From an uncultured Clostridia bacterium (GTDB lineage Bacteria; Bacillota; Clostridia; TANB77; CAG-508): 64,000 nt of DNA. The stretch is from positions 62,001 through 126,000 of the forward strand of contig CAKOVS010000001.1 of assembly GCA_934122085.1 (NCBI GenBank), given 5' to 3'. The stretch's first letter is position 1. Each line of letters starts with the position of its first letter. The position numbers and the translations under genes were made by a program. Of this stretch, positions 16,065-26,410 are shown in pieces. The notes beneath the pieces were generated by a model that had not been told where the DNA came from, searched no databases, and worked only from the letters and a program-made list of their open reading frames with translations.

Positions 16065-19061
16065 TATCATCAGTCTTATTTTAACTAAATCTTTTAAATT
16101 TATTTTTCCATCAGAATTACAATCAGCTGCTAGTGTTTCATTTGCTTCTAGGTTACTGTCATCTAAAATAGATTTTCTTATTTTTATTAAGTCTTTTAAG
16201 TCAACTTTTCCATCTTTATTTATATCTCCTGCTATAATAAGTGTATACTTATCTCCTGCTGATGTTGTTAATATATCTCCTGTTGCAACGTTATCTGTAC
16301 TTGCAATTTCTTTTTCATTTCTTGTTATTTTATATGTTATTTCTAATTTTAGTTTATTATCAAAATCTGATTTTTTTGTTTGTTCTGATATGTTTTTTAT
16401 TATATTTTCTTGAACAATATAATTTTGATTATTACTTTCCATTATTTGGAATAATATTTGTGTTTCATTTCCTGCTTTGTCTATTGCTGTTAATATATAA
16501 AATCCTTCTTCTGTTAATGTTGTTCCTGATTTAAAGTTCTTTACTTCTTCACCATTTAGTGTTAGTTTTATTGTGTCTAAGTTTTCGTCTGTTATTGTTG
16601 GTGCTACTTTACTTGTATACAGTTTTCCGTCTATTACTCCATTTATTATTGGTAATGTTTTGTCAATGTTTGTTACTTTTGCAGTTATTTGTTTTGCTTG
16701 TCCTTTTATTGTGTATTCAAATGTAAAGCTTCCGTTTTGATCAAATACGTATTCTTTACTATTTGAGTTGTTTGTTATTTGTATTTCTGCATTTGTTTTT
16801 ATTGTTGCTTTTACAGATTTGTTTGTTATGTTTGTTTCTGAGTATTCTATTGTTACTGGATTTTGAGCAATATATTCATTTATATTATTGTTTATTTGAA
16901 TACTTGCAAATTTATTAGCCCAATCCGCTAACAATTGTGCATGTAAGTCATTACTTATTATTAATCCTACTTTTATATCGTTCTGTTCCTCTAAACTGTT
17001 TATATAATCAGCTTTTTCATAACAATCTTTACTGAATTGTAATATTTTTGTTGGGTATATTATTTCTACATCTGTATTAGTATTTATTAGATTTTCTGTT
17101 TCATCTATTTTTTGTTTTGTTGTTGTTAATTCTGATGAATCAACATTTGCTTCATCTAATGTTTTCATTACACTATTTATTGTATTGTTTACACTAACTG
17201 TTACTAAATCTTCATATGAGTTTCCTATATCATTTATCATATCTAGCATTGAACTTATTTTTACTGATTCTGCTTTTAATTGTCCTTCTTCATATGATTT
17301 TAATATTATATCTCCTAATTCGTAATGGCTCTTCATTGCTGTTATTGCTGTATTTTGCATTAATTTTTGTGTGTTTGCTACTGATTGACTATAATTTTGT
17401 CTTTGGTTTATTTTCTCTTCAAAACCTGAAATTTGTGATATTTCTGTTACAAATTTTTCTTTGAATTCATCATATTTACTTGTTGCAACATTTGATATTG
17501 CTTTATAAAAGTAATTATAGTCTACATTATACAAATAAACTGGAGATGTTGTTATTGTTAATTTTCCGTTTTCGTCTGGTTGTATGTCTTTTCCATATAG
17601 GTCTTTTGCAGTAAAATCTTTATAATCTATTTGTATATTATTTGTACTGTTTTCTGACCATGTTATTATTACTGGCTTTCCGTCTTTGTCATATACATGT
17701 GATTCTAATCCATCTGATATATTTACTGTTCCTATGTATTCAGCTCCATTTGTGTTTTCATAATAATTTTTCATAGCATAGTATGATTTTTTTAACTCAT
17801 AATTTTGATATATTAGCCCAAATGTTTTTGACGGATTATCATTAACACTACCATTATCAACAAATTCATATAAAAAGTTATATTGGTTATATTCATTTTG
17901 AATAATAGTTTCTTTTACTGCCCAATTTGCCTGATTATCTTCTGAATAATTCATTGTATTCTCTCCATACTCTGTTGAATATAAATAGTTAAAACCTCCT
18001 ATATTATTAAAAAATTCTCTATGTTCTACTAATTTTTCTTTCATTGTATCGAAATTAGCTCTAAATACATATGGATGATATGAATATTTATTAAATTTCT
18101 TCATATTATCGCTTTCTATTAAACTTTTATAAAATTGTATTGAAGTTATCCCAATTTCTGAATTATTATCTAATGTAGCAGTTCCAGATGTAATTACATT
18201 CTTTACTCCTCTACCCATAATATTCTCAACAAGTTGTGCATATTTAACTATCTCATTATCAGATTTATATGTAAAATTTGCTTCATTTAATATTTCATAA
18301 TACTTAACATTATACTTACTATCCATATCAAGAACAAAATCAGTTAATGCTTCAATATCATCTTTTTCTTTTACTTTATTTAGTGGATTACTATGAATTA
18401 ATGCAAATATATTAATATCTGTATTTTGGTCAATATCTTCTAACCAATAATAATTATTACTATAATCGTATTTATTATTTTTATAAACAGCATTTAACGA
18501 AATATCATTTCTAATATTTTTTACACCTAGACTTACTAATAAAGGTTTTGTTATCTCATAATTTTCATAAAAATTAGCATTATAATGTGTACATATTCCA
18601 TTTGAAGAAATTTCATCTAAAAATTGTTTACTATATGGCTTAATATAATATATAGATTCTGATTTTTCTGAATTCATTTTTCCATCAACATATAATTCAA
18701 CTTTAAGATTATTTTTTCCTTCTTCTAATAATGTAATATAAACATCACTTTCTTCACTTTGTATATTTTGTCTTAATTCTACTAGGTCATTTAAATAACA
18801 AACCACATCGTATTTCTTCGTATCTATAAAATGATTAATTTTTAAATTAATCTTAATAGTATCACTAAAATTGTACTTATCAAATTTTACTTCTACCAAA
18901 TTATTTACTCGCATTAAATCATTATAATCATAAAATCTAATTTCATTAATATTTTTAATTTCTTCCATATATCTTGTATTAATAATTATTGTTGGAAGTA
19001 ACATAATAAAAATAATAAACATCACCAATAAAATCATTAGTTTTTTTATTTTTTTCTTCAT
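16041..19061 (-). CDS. Secreted glycoside hydrolase (GH39/PslG-like) with dockerin
   Basis: 1006 residues. An N-terminal signal/anchor helix (about 7-28) is followed by a clan GH-A type barrel at about 150-460. The likely acid/base is Glu260 in YEILNEANF and the likely nucleophile Glu364 in YSTEYGEN. A helical region (about 530-740) and Ig-like beta domains (about 760-880) come next. The end (about 944-1006) is a type I dockerin with two calcium loops, GDINKDGKVDLKD and DCNSDGKINLKD. It is the last gene of the polysaccharide operon, overlapping the flippase gene by four bases. PslG-type enzymes trim or release the polysaccharide made by their own operon; the dockerin suggests that it is held on a surface cohesin. 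GH family number is tentative. Confidence 0.8.
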   Translation of the reverse strand: MKKKIKKLMILLVMFIIFIMLLPTIIINTRYMEEIKNINEIRFYDYNDLMRVNNLVEVKFDKYNFSDTIKINLKINHFIDTKKYDVVCYLNDLVELRQNIQSEESDVYITLLEEGKNNLKVELYVDGKMNSEKSESIYYIKPYSKQFLDEISSNGICTHYNANFYENYEITKPLLVSLGVKNIRNDISLNAVYKNNKYDYSNNYYWLEDIDQNTDINIFALIHSNPLNKVKEKDDIEALTDFVLDMDSKYNVKYYEILNEANFTYKSDNEIVKYAQLVENIMGRGVKNVITSGTATLDNNSEIGITSIQFYKSLIESDNMKKFNKYSYHPYVFRANFDTMKEKLVEHREFFNNIGGFNYLYSTEYGENTMNYSEDNQANWAVKETIIQNEYNQYNFLYEFVDNGSVNDNPSKTFGLIYQNYELKKSYYAMKNYYENTNGAEYIGTVNISDGLESHVYDKDGKPVIITWSENSTNNIQIDYKDFTAKDLYGKDIQPDENGKLTITTSPVYLYNVDYNYFYKAISNVATSKYDEFKEKFVTEISQISGFEEKINQRQNYSQSVANTQKLMQNTAITAMKSHYELGDIILKSYEEGQLKAESVKISSMLDMINDIGNSYEDLVTVSVNNTINSVMKTLDEANVDSSELTTTKQKIDETENLINTNTDVEIIYPTKILQFSKDCYEKADYINSLEEQNDIKVGLIISNDLHAQLLADWANKFASIQINNNINEYIAQNPVTIEYSETNITNKSVKATIKTNAEIQITNNSNSKEYVFDQNGSFTFEYTIKGQAKQITAKVTNIDKTLPIINGVIDGKLYTSKVAPTITDENLDTIKLTLNGEEVKNFKSGTTLTEEGFYILTAIDKAGNETQILFQIMESNNQNYIVQENIIKNISEQTKKSDFDNKLKLEITYKITRNEKEIASTDNVATGDILTTSAGDKYTLIIAGDINKDGKVDLKDLIKIRKSILDDSNLEANETLAADCNSDGKINLKDLVKIRLMILNRDATK

Positions 19062-20461
19062 TCATCTTTTCCTCTACACTTAAAAAATAGTTTCTTTAGT
19101 TCATTAAATATATCAAATAATGTATCTTTCATAAATATAAATATACTACCAAAACTACAAGCATAGTATATACAAAGTCCACTAATTGAATTACAATAAT
19201 ATCCTGTTAACATATACACTGATATTACAACAAATATTGTTAATATCTCATTAATTGAAAACCTTATTGCATTATTCTTTTCACATTCACAAATAATTAG
19301 CCAAATAATTGAAGTTATTAATGTTGCAACTGCAATACTTTCCATACTTTTAAATATTCTAAAAAGAATTAAATTCAATATAAAACCCACTCCAATCATT
19401 TCAAGCATTTGAATTAAATATTTATTTTGTTTTTTTTCTGTTTTATAAATATTAACATAAATTCCTTTTATAATCAAATAGAATAATTGTGCTCCAAACA
19501 ATAAAAATATTATGTTATTAGCTTGTTTATATTTTTGTAAATATATTTCTAAGATAAATTTTGCTGGGTAAGCTAACGATATAATAAATATTCCCCAAAT
19601 TAAAACATATTTTTTTATTTTAATTATCTTATTAACCTCCGAATTTTTACAGAAGTAATTGTACATAGAAATTGTAATTGGTGTTGTAAATGTATTAACT
19701 ATATTTTCCATACTTACAGCAAATGAATACATTGCAAAATTAAAATCAGTAAGCAATATTTTTATAAACCACCTATCTAGTCCTGTAAAAATTCCACTCG
19801 AAAAATTTCCCAACATCAATATAAATCCAGATTTTACATTGCTAATTATTTCTGTTAAAGATATTTTTCCTTTATTGATAAATTTCAAAACTGAATTTAA
19901 TCTTATTGTTAAATAAATTGATATAACTATTCCTACAATAACTTGTATCCATACATAAAAATTTCCATTTTCCTTATGTAAAACAAATATAAAAAACATA
20001 GAAATAACAAAAATTGCTATTTTTTCAAAATTTAATGCTTTTCCATAAGCTCCAAATTCTCCTGTTGCTTGATATAATGATTTTAAATATCCCAATATAT
20101 TATATGAAAATATTCCAAATGCAAATGCAATAATTATAGAATTAGAAAAAATTATTCCTATAGTTAAGACAATTATCGTCATTATTAAAATAATAAAGAA
20201 ATAATTTATAAAATTATTTGCAAAACCATCTTTTGATAATTCCGTAATTTTCTTTCCACCATATTTTAAATACATTCCATCATTATAGCCTAAGCTAAAA
20301 AAACCTGCATATGTAATATATAATGCATATGTTTTTATTATTGCATATGACTCAACAGGTAAAAATTTAGGCAATAAAAAACTTGTTAATATTCCAACTA
20401 TTAAATTAATTATATTTGCTGCCATTACTTTGATTATTCCATTTTTCATTCTGTTACTCAT
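19058..20461 (-). CDS. Polysaccharide flippase (Wzx/MATE-like)
   Basis: 467 residues with about twelve to fourteen hydrophobic helices and no large soluble domain, typical of the polysaccharide transporter branch of the MOP superfamily. The opening (residues 1-40, with NIINLIVGILTSFLLPKFL) is characteristic. It moves lipid-linked repeat units across the membrane before polymerisation. It overlaps the glycosyltransferase gene upstream and the hydrolase gene downstream by a few bases, so translation is coupled. A second flippase (42715-44121) belongs to the other polysaccharide operon, which suggests two distinct products. Confidence 0.9.
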   Translation of the reverse strand: MSNRMKNGIIKVMAANIINLIVGILTSFLLPKFLPVESYAIIKTYALYITYAGFFSLGYNDGMYLKYGGKKITELSKDGFANNFINYFFIILIMTIIVLTIGIIFSNSIIIAFAFGIFSYNILGYLKSLYQATGEFGAYGKALNFEKIAIFVISMFFIFVLHKENGNFYVWIQVIVGIVISIYLTIRLNSVLKFINKGKISLTEIISNVKSGFILMLGNFSSGIFTGLDRWFIKILLTDFNFAMYSFAVSMENIVNTFTTPITISMYNYFCKNSEVNKIIKIKKYVLIWGIFIISLAYPAKFILEIYLQKYKQANNIIFLLFGAQLFYLIIKGIYVNIYKTEKKQNKYLIQMLEMIGVGFILNLILFRIFKSMESIAVATLITSIIWLIICECEKNNAIRFSINEILTIFVVISVYMLTGYYCNSISGLCIYYACSFGSIFIFMKDTLFDIFNELKKLFFKCRGKDE

Positions 20462-21416
20462 AACTCCTTAATATTTTTCCATAAAATGTTTCTTTTCCAT
20501 TTTTTTCAGTTAAATATTTTCTTTTATAATTTAATTTAAACATATAAGTTTGTGATTGTTTCATATTAATAATTTTATCATCATATACATTGTTTAAGTT
20601 ATTTTCAATAAAAAAAACATCTGTATTATTTACTGGCACCCTATCAATTTCTTCTTTTATAAAACTTATATTATCATATCCTATAGATATTACACAATCT
20701 ATTAGTAAATATGTTATTAGCCAATTTTCATTTTTCCAATACTCAAAGAAAAATTTTTGCAGATATTTCATAAACTGATTTTGTCGACTTGACATAAGTA
20801 TTGCTCCCATCCATAGACCTCGACAAATATGATAATCTGAATATAAATTATGTTTTACTGTATAAAATTTGTATTGTTCAACATTTTTATCAATATCTTT
20901 GTTTAGAAAAACTGTTGAATCTAACCATATCCCCCCATTTTTGTACAATAATGACACTCTTAAAATATCTGAAAATTGTGTCAATGAAATTATTCCAATT
21001 CTTATTTTATCTTTTATATATTGAGGGATATCTGCATATTTTTCATAATTATCTTTTGAAATCGTAATAACTTCATGTTTTCCAGAATGTTCTTTTATTG
21101 ATTCAATACATTTTTTTACTATTATTGGTGCATTTTCTAAACCTTGCCACCAAAAAATGAAAATTGGACAATCAGCCTCTATATTATCACAAATTTCACT
21201 TTTAACTTTTGTTTCATCTACAATATACTCATATTTTTTTATTAAATATTTTTTTACATTTTCATGCTGTAAAAAATAAATCTTTTTGGAAATATAATTA
21301 TTTCTTTTTCTAAATATAATTTGAGTTAAAAAATCGTAAAAAGCTAATTTAAATCCAAAATTTTTTAATATATTAATATTATTATTTAGCTTAATCTTTA
21401 ACTTATCAATTTTCAT
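20454..21416 (-). CDS. Capsular polysaccharide glycosyltransferase, GT32-like
   Basis: 320 residues. The central block PIFIFWWQGLENAPIIVKKC followed later by LLYKNGGIWLDSTVF is the pattern of the Caps_synth/Gly_transf_sug (GT32-like, OCH1-related) family; the Asp in WLDS belongs to the metal-binding DXD-type site. Such enzymes transfer a sugar from a nucleotide donor to the lipid-linked repeat unit on the cytoplasmic side. Donor and acceptor cannot be inferred. The gene overlaps both neighbours and is part of the long operon. Confidence 0.85.
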   Translation of the reverse strand: MKIDKLKIKLNNNINILKNFGFKLAFYDFLTQIIFRKRNNYISKKIYFLQHENVKKYLIKKYEYIVDETKVKSEICDNIEADCPIFIFWWQGLENAPIIVKKCIESIKEHSGKHEVITISKDNYEKYADIPQYIKDKIRIGIISLTQFSDILRVSLLYKNGGIWLDSTVFLNKDIDKNVEQYKFYTVKHNLYSDYHICRGLWMGAILMSSRQNQFMKYLQKFFFEYWKNENWLITYLLIDCVISIGYDNISFIKEEIDRVPVNNTDVFFIENNLNNVYDDKIINMKQSQTYMFKLNYKRKYLTEKNGKETFYGKILRSYE

Positions 21417-22074
21417 TTATTTCTCCTATTTTTTGTAATATATCATCTATATTTTCTTCATTCAACTCTTTTTCTATAAGCTCCACATTACTTTCATCTA
21501 TTTTTTTATTATATAAATCAATTTTTTTAAGTTTATCTATAATTTCATTTGAAAATCTGTATTTAATAATTTTAGCTGGATTTCCACCTACAATAGCATA
21601 GTATGGAACGTCCTTTGTTACTACACTTCCAGCTGCTATAATTGCTCCTTTATGAATTGTAACTCCAGATAATATCAATGTATTATCTCCAATCCAAACT
21701 TCATCTTCAATACATATTTTTCCTTTAGATTGTGCTTCTATTACTTTAGAATTTATTTTTTTACTTATATAAGGATATGTTGTAATACACGTATATTTAT
21801 GATTACCACCTAATAAAAAAATAGTACTTCCAGAAATAGAACAATTATTTCCTATAATAAGACATTCATTTTCTCCTCCTGATGATCTTATATTTAATAC
21901 TCCATATGAATTCTTTCCAGCTTTGTATTTTTTCTTTTTTACATCATCAATAAAAAAGTTTTTACTAATTTCTCCAAATTTAAGATTTGTTCCTAAATTC
22001 TGATTTTTCCATATCCTTTTATAATAATATATTTTTATTTCCCTTATAATCCTCTTTATAACTTTTTTTATCAT
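21406..22074 (-). CDS. Hexapeptide-repeat O-acetyltransferase
   Basis: 222 residues forming a left-handed beta-helix: repeated hexapeptides run from about residue 65 to 165, including IIGNNCSISG, ICIEDEVWIGDNTLILSG and GAIIAAGSVVTKDVP, followed by the family end YAIVGGNPAKIIKYRF. The likely catalytic His is in the GGNHKYT segment. The enzyme moves an acetyl group from acetyl-CoA to a sugar hydroxyl, so the polysaccharide is probably acetylated. It overlaps the downstream glycosyltransferase gene by 11 bases. Confidence 0.9.
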   Translation of the reverse strand: MIKKVIKRIIREIKIYYYKRIWKNQNLGTNLKFGEISKNFFIDDVKKKKYKAGKNSYGVLNIRSSGGENECLIIGNNCSISGSTIFLLGGNHKYTCITTYPYISKKINSKVIEAQSKGKICIEDEVWIGDNTLILSGVTIHKGAIIAAGSVVTKDVPYYAIVGGNPAKIIKYRFSNEIIDKLKKIDLYNKKIDESNVELIEKELNEENIDDILQKIGEINEN

Positions 22075-22088
22075 TTTTTACTCTCTCC

Positions 22089-23219
22089 CTATAAGAAAAA
22101 AATCCAATTTTCATTTAAAATAGGTTGTACCATTTCTGTAAAATATGTTTGATTTAAAATAACATATTGTAAAATATAAAAAACTATATGTGACAGTATG
22201 ATACAATAAACCAATCTATTATATTTATTTTTCTTATTTCTAATATTATATACAAAACTATATACTATAAAATTCAGTAAATAAATATTCCTTGGAATTC
22301 TATTAAATGTTGGTGTTAATATATATAATGGTAAAAATATAAACATATACAAATTTATGTTGATTATCAATTGCGTAAATTTAATATTTTTACTAGCACT
22401 AACTGACATATTTTCTGTCTCATATTCTTCCTTAATATATTTAAAACTTGTTGTAACAAAATAATAATTCATAAATTGTATTATCCATTGAATTATCCAT
22501 CCATAATTAGTTGATATTACTAATTTTGATGAAATTCCATCTAAATACATAGATATATTATTTATCAATATATTAACAAAAACATTAAATATTGGTTTTA
22601 CTATTGAAATTAGAATTGATATAAAAATAACAATTATTAAAATTGCTTTTATAAATTTCTTTTTTTCTAGCTTATTTATAAATATAATTGGTAAATATAC
22701 TAATGCAGTTTTTTGCATCGTTGCTGCAATAAGGATACTAATAATATATTTTATATTACCACTTTTACTTTTTTCTAGTAAATATGGTAAAGCAAATATA
22801 AATATTGACATAGCCAAAAAATTTCTTACCTGTACAACATCATAAAAAAATGGATATATTATATATAAAAAAAGTAAAAATTTATAATCTTTTATATATC
22901 TTTTTAAAGTATGATTAATTAAAATAAAACCAACAATAGTTACAAACATTTTTAAATGATAATATGTTAAATTAAAATTTTTAAATAATTGAACAAGAAT
23001 ACCAAATCCAAAATCCTTTGCGAAAAACTCATTATTATAATAAATATATTTTTCATATATAAAAGTATCTGGATTTTTTATATTTGCTCCCATTATTATT
23101 CCTAGTACAAGAAAAAAACTGATTCCAATTTTCAATTTTATATTTCTTTTTAAAATTATTTCCACTAACGTTAATATCAATAACACTATAATATATGTAT
23201 AACAAATTAATTTTATCAT
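22089..23219 (-). CDS. EpsG-family polysaccharide polymerase (Wzy-like)
   Basis: 376 residues with about ten membrane helices. The segment following the first helices (NIKNPDTFIYEKYIYY) and the QVRNFLAMSIFIFALPYLL block are typical of the EpsG family, which replaces Wzy in many Bacillota. It should join flipped repeat units on the outside of the membrane. Its ATG overlaps the previous stop (ATGA). A second EpsG gene is in the other operon at 47257-48393. Confidence 0.85.
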   Translation of the reverse strand: MIKLICYTYIIVLLILTLVEIILKRNIKLKIGISFFLVLGIIMGANIKNPDTFIYEKYIYYNNEFFAKDFGFGILVQLFKNFNLTYYHLKMFVTIVGFILINHTLKRYIKDYKFLLFLYIIYPFFYDVVQVRNFLAMSIFIFALPYLLEKSKSGNIKYIISILIAATMQKTALVYLPIIFINKLEKKKFIKAILIIVIFISILISIVKPIFNVFVNILINNISMYLDGISSKLVISTNYGWIIQWIIQFMNYYFVTTSFKYIKEEYETENMSVSASKNIKFTQLIININLYMFIFLPLYILTPTFNRIPRNIYLLNFIVYSFVYNIRNKKNKYNRLVYCIILSHIVFYILQYVILNQTYFTEMVQPILNENWIFFL

Positions 23220-24127
23220 TTTTCTCCTCTGTATTTAATAATATAATATATATCACTAAAAACTAATCTAATATTATAAAAATATTTTATATTTTTTAAT
23301 AATCCCAAATATTTAATTAAATCATGATTTTTTACTAGATTATATCTAGTTTCAAAAATTTTCATTTGACATTCAAAATAATTTTTTTGTTCTGTATTTA
23401 AATCAAAACTTTCAATAATATTTTGAAGTTCATAAATCTGTGTATTAATTGCTTGTAATCTCTTATTCATTGAATTTACTTTATTATTTGAAGCATTATT
23501 TGCATGTCTTCGATATAAAATTAGTTTTTCGTTTAACAAATATGCATTATTATTTATTGATGCTATTTGCCATAAAAAATTGTCATGAGGAATTTTAAAA
23601 TTAACTAGTTTTTTATATTTTTCTATAAGATTTCTTCTACAACAAAATGTACATCCTGGTCTAGGAGTATTAATGCAATGATTCAAATTTTTAAATTTCA
23701 CTATTTTTTTTCCAAAATATTTTTCAGTATGAATTTTATTTTTACAATTTTCTTGATAAAATGGTTCAAAACTTGACATTAATAATAATATGTTTTCATC
23801 ATCTTGCATAATTTTTACCATTTTCTCAATCTTGTCTTTTTTCCATATATCATCCTGATCACATAAAAAAATAAAATCCCCATTCGAATTGCAAATTGCA
23901 TTATAAAAATTCACCTTATATCCAACATTTTCCAAATTTTTTTCGATTTTCCATTTTATACTATTAAATTTTTCTTTATATTCTCTAACAATTTTTAAAG
24001 TTCCATCTTTTGAAATATCATCTTGTATAACTATTTCATCAGGTAGCATTGTTTGATTACATATAGAATCTAATTGTTCTTTTATAAATTTTTCACCATT
24101 ATAGGTTGCCATTACAACACTTATCAT
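23216..24127 (-). CDS. Glycosyltransferase family 2
   Basis: 303 residues with a GT-A fold at the N-terminus: SVVMATYNGEKFIKEQLDSI, then EIVIQDDISKDGT and FIFLCDQDDIW, the last being the DXD-like metal site. The C-terminal part contains the LYRRHANNAS segment common in rhamnosyl- and galactosyl-type members. The soluble enzyme should extend the lipid-linked repeat unit in the cytoplasm. It lies 5 bp from the upstream glycosyltransferase gene and overlaps the EpsG gene by four bases. Confidence 0.92.
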   Translation of the reverse strand: MISVVMATYNGEKFIKEQLDSICNQTMLPDEIVIQDDISKDGTLKIVREYKEKFNSIKWKIEKNLENVGYKVNFYNAICNSNGDFIFLCDQDDIWKKDKIEKMVKIMQDDENILLLMSSFEPFYQENCKNKIHTEKYFGKKIVKFKNLNHCINTPRPGCTFCCRRNLIEKYKKLVNFKIPHDNFLWQIASINNNAYLLNEKLILYRRHANNASNNKVNSMNKRLQAINTQIYELQNIIESFDLNTEQKNYFECQMKIFETRYNLVKNHDLIKYLGLLKNIKYFYNIRLVFSDIYYIIKYRGEK

Positions 24128-24132
24128 TTTAT

Positions 24133-25314
24133 TTAATCCTCTATAAACTTTATATAAAACTCATTTCTTTTATTATTAAGCTTTTCTCTTTCATACTCTT
24201 GAGATTTAAAAAAATTAATTTTACTATTTTCAATCATAATATTTTCATTTATATTTAATAAAATTTCTTCAATTTTTTTTATATTTCCTTTTGGAAATAT
24301 CATAGAATGATTAATAAGTTCAATATTTCCGCCAGCATTTGAAGCTATAACAGGACAAGCATAACTCATTGCCTCTACTATAGCCCTACATAATCCCTCT
24401 TGGTAACTTGGTTGAATATATATATCAATATCTTTTAACCATTCAAAGACTTCTTCATGAGTTTTTACACCCAAAATTTTTATATAGTTTTGTAATTGAT
24501 ATTTTTTTATTAATTTTTCTAAATACATTGAGCTTCCAGCCCCTATTAATTCATACTGGAATTTGCAATATCCTCTTTTATTTAAATGATATATTGCCTT
24601 TATAACATCCTGCTGACCTTTCCATTTTACATCTAAAAATGCCGCTGTTCCTAACTTAATCACATTATTAGTATTTTCTAGTCTTTTCAATTTATTTTCT
24701 AAAATACTATTATCAAAATTCATTAACTCTACATCAGAGCATCCTAATGTTTTTCCACTACATGGGTATCTTTTTTGAAGTGCTTCATCAGTAACATAAA
24801 CAGCATATGGTGCTTTTTTTAATGCTCTTTTTAACTTTATTTCTCTAGGAATTGCAACAAATTTTCCAAAAATACTATGATGCCATAAGCCCTCAAATGC
24901 AAATCCTGTAACTTCTATTAAATAATCTTTCTTAAACTTCTTACAATACCTCAATGCAGTATTAGTATAAAAGTTTCCTATTGATCTAATAACTACTTTA
25001 TCACTATTCATTACAGCCAATTTTATAGTTTGCTTTATTTTATTCTTCAATTTTAAGTTTAAAAAATTTTTCTTAGGCTTATATATATCTTCAACTGTAA
25101 TTAATTTCATTAAATTAGTATCAATAATATTATATTTATTCATTATATCTTTTTCATTAAATTTATAATCAATTTTTCTTAAAATTACCATTAATTCATC
25201 ACAATATGAATTATATCTTTTCCAAATATCATTGTTAAAATTACCATCAACATAGTAATTTCCATTATTACATTCTCGAACTCTCGAGCCTCCTTGTATA
25301 AATAATAATTTCAT
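24133..25314 (-). CDS. Glycosyltransferase family 4 (GT-B fold)
   Basis: 393 residues. The C-terminal half holds the GT4 donor-binding pattern: KLGTAAFLDVKWKGQQDVIKA, then IKILGVKTHEEVFEWLKDIDIYIQPSYQEGLCRAIVEAMSYACPVIASNAGG, where the EGLCRAIVEA block is the conserved E-x7-E region. The N-terminal half is less conserved and binds the acceptor. It probably adds one sugar to the growing repeat unit. Gaps of 12 bp and 5 bp to its neighbours place it inside the operon. Confidence 0.9.
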   Translation of the reverse strand: MKLLFIQGGSRVRECNNGNYYVDGNFNNDIWKRYNSYCDELMVILRKIDYKFNEKDIMNKYNIIDTNLMKLITVEDIYKPKKNFLNLKLKNKIKQTIKLAVMNSDKVVIRSIGNFYTNTALRYCKKFKKDYLIEVTGFAFEGLWHHSIFGKFVAIPREIKLKRALKKAPYAVYVTDEALQKRYPCSGKTLGCSDVELMNFDNSILENKLKRLENTNNVIKLGTAAFLDVKWKGQQDVIKAIYHLNKRGYCKFQYELIGAGSSMYLEKLIKKYQLQNYIKILGVKTHEEVFEWLKDIDIYIQPSYQEGLCRAIVEAMSYACPVIASNAGGNIELINHSMIFPKGNIKKIEEILLNINENIMIENSKINFFKSQEYEREKLNNKRNEFYIKFIED

Positions 25315-25326
25315 ATTTTATTCCAC

Positions 25327-26397
25327 CTAATTTTTCAAATTATTTATAGTATATGCTAACATTTCTTTTAACTCAAACTGTCTATGCCATTTTAATTCTT
25401 TTATTTTCTCATTATTTAATAATGCTTTAGTTGCTTTACTGAAACCTTTTTTCTCTGTTTCATCTGGCAATTCATATATAACTTTTGTTCCAACTATATT
25501 TGCAATTATACTTGCTAATTCCTTAAGTCTAATATCACAAGCTTCATCTGCTATATTATAAGCCTCACCATTTATCCCTTCAAGTAATATTAATAAAATT
25601 CCAGTAACAGCATCAGCCACATACAAATAAGAATAATATTGATTTCCTTCACTTTTTAATACTATATTTTCCTTATTAACACCATTTTTTATAAATTGTG
25701 ATAATGCTTTGGAATCATTTTTTAACATTGTTGGACCAAATATTCTTGCTAATCTCGCAATTACAATATTCATATTCATTTGACTAATATATGCTTGGCA
25801 AAGAGCCTCACCACATCTTTTGCTTTCAGTATATCCAGCTCTTAAAGTATTACAATCTATATATCCTAAATATTTTTCATCAAATTTTTCTGTATCCCCT
25901 TTATTTTCTCCATATATTTCACAACTAGATGAAAAAAGTATTTTTTTACAATCATGTTCATATCCAAAATCAAAAATATTTTTTGTTCCTATAACATTTG
26001 TTGTTATTGTTCCAATTGGATCTGTAGCATAAGCTTTAGGATGAGTATTACTTGCTAAATGTATTATATAATCTATTTTTTTTATTTCAGAAATCTCTAT
26101 ATTAGAATTTATATCAGCTTCTATAATTACAAAATTCAGATTTTGTACATATTCACTAAATTTTTTTATTGCTTCCTCTTTATTTCTTGATAACGCATAT
26201 ATTTTACAATTCAAATTATTATTAGAATTCAAATACATTAAAACATCAATTAAATAACTTCCAATTAACCCTGTTGCTCCCGTAATTAATATAGATGAAT
26301 TTTTTAACTTATCCCATGAAATAAAATCTGTTTTTGAAACTTTTATTATCTCATTTTTATATTCCTGACTCGTTAATAACATTGCTTTTTCCTCCAT
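25327..26397 (-). CDS. NAD-dependent epimerase/dehydratase (extended SDR)
   Basis: 356 residues with a Rossmann fold: SILITGATGLIGSYLIDVL (GxxGxxG) at about 34-53 and the catalytic YTESK (Tyr/Lys) after a serine-rich FSSSCEIYG segment. Members change a nucleotide-linked sugar (epimerisation, dehydration or decarboxylation). An extra 33 residues precede the Rossmann core. It directly follows an IspD-like cytidylyltransferase gene and a CDP-alcohol phosphotransferase gene, so its substrate may be CDP-linked rather than UDP- or dTDP-linked; that is inference from context only. Confidence 0.88.
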   Translation of the reverse strand: MEEKAMLLTSQEYKNEIIKVSKTDFISWDKLKNSSILITGATGLIGSYLIDVLMYLNSNNNLNCKIYALSRNKEEAIKKFSEYVQNLNFVIIEADINSNIEISEIKKIDYIIHLASNTHPKAYATDPIGTITTNVIGTKNIFDFGYEHDCKKILFSSSCEIYGENKGDTEKFDEKYLGYIDCNTLRAGYTESKRCGEALCQAYISQMNMNIVIARLARIFGPTMLKNDSKALSQFIKNGVNKENIVLKSEGNQYYSYLYVADAVTGILLILLEGINGEAYNIADEACDIRLKELASIIANIVGTKVIYELPDETEKKGFSKATKALLNNEKIKELKWHRQFELKEMLAYTINNLKN

Positions 26398-26410
26398 CTT
26401 ATCTTTTATA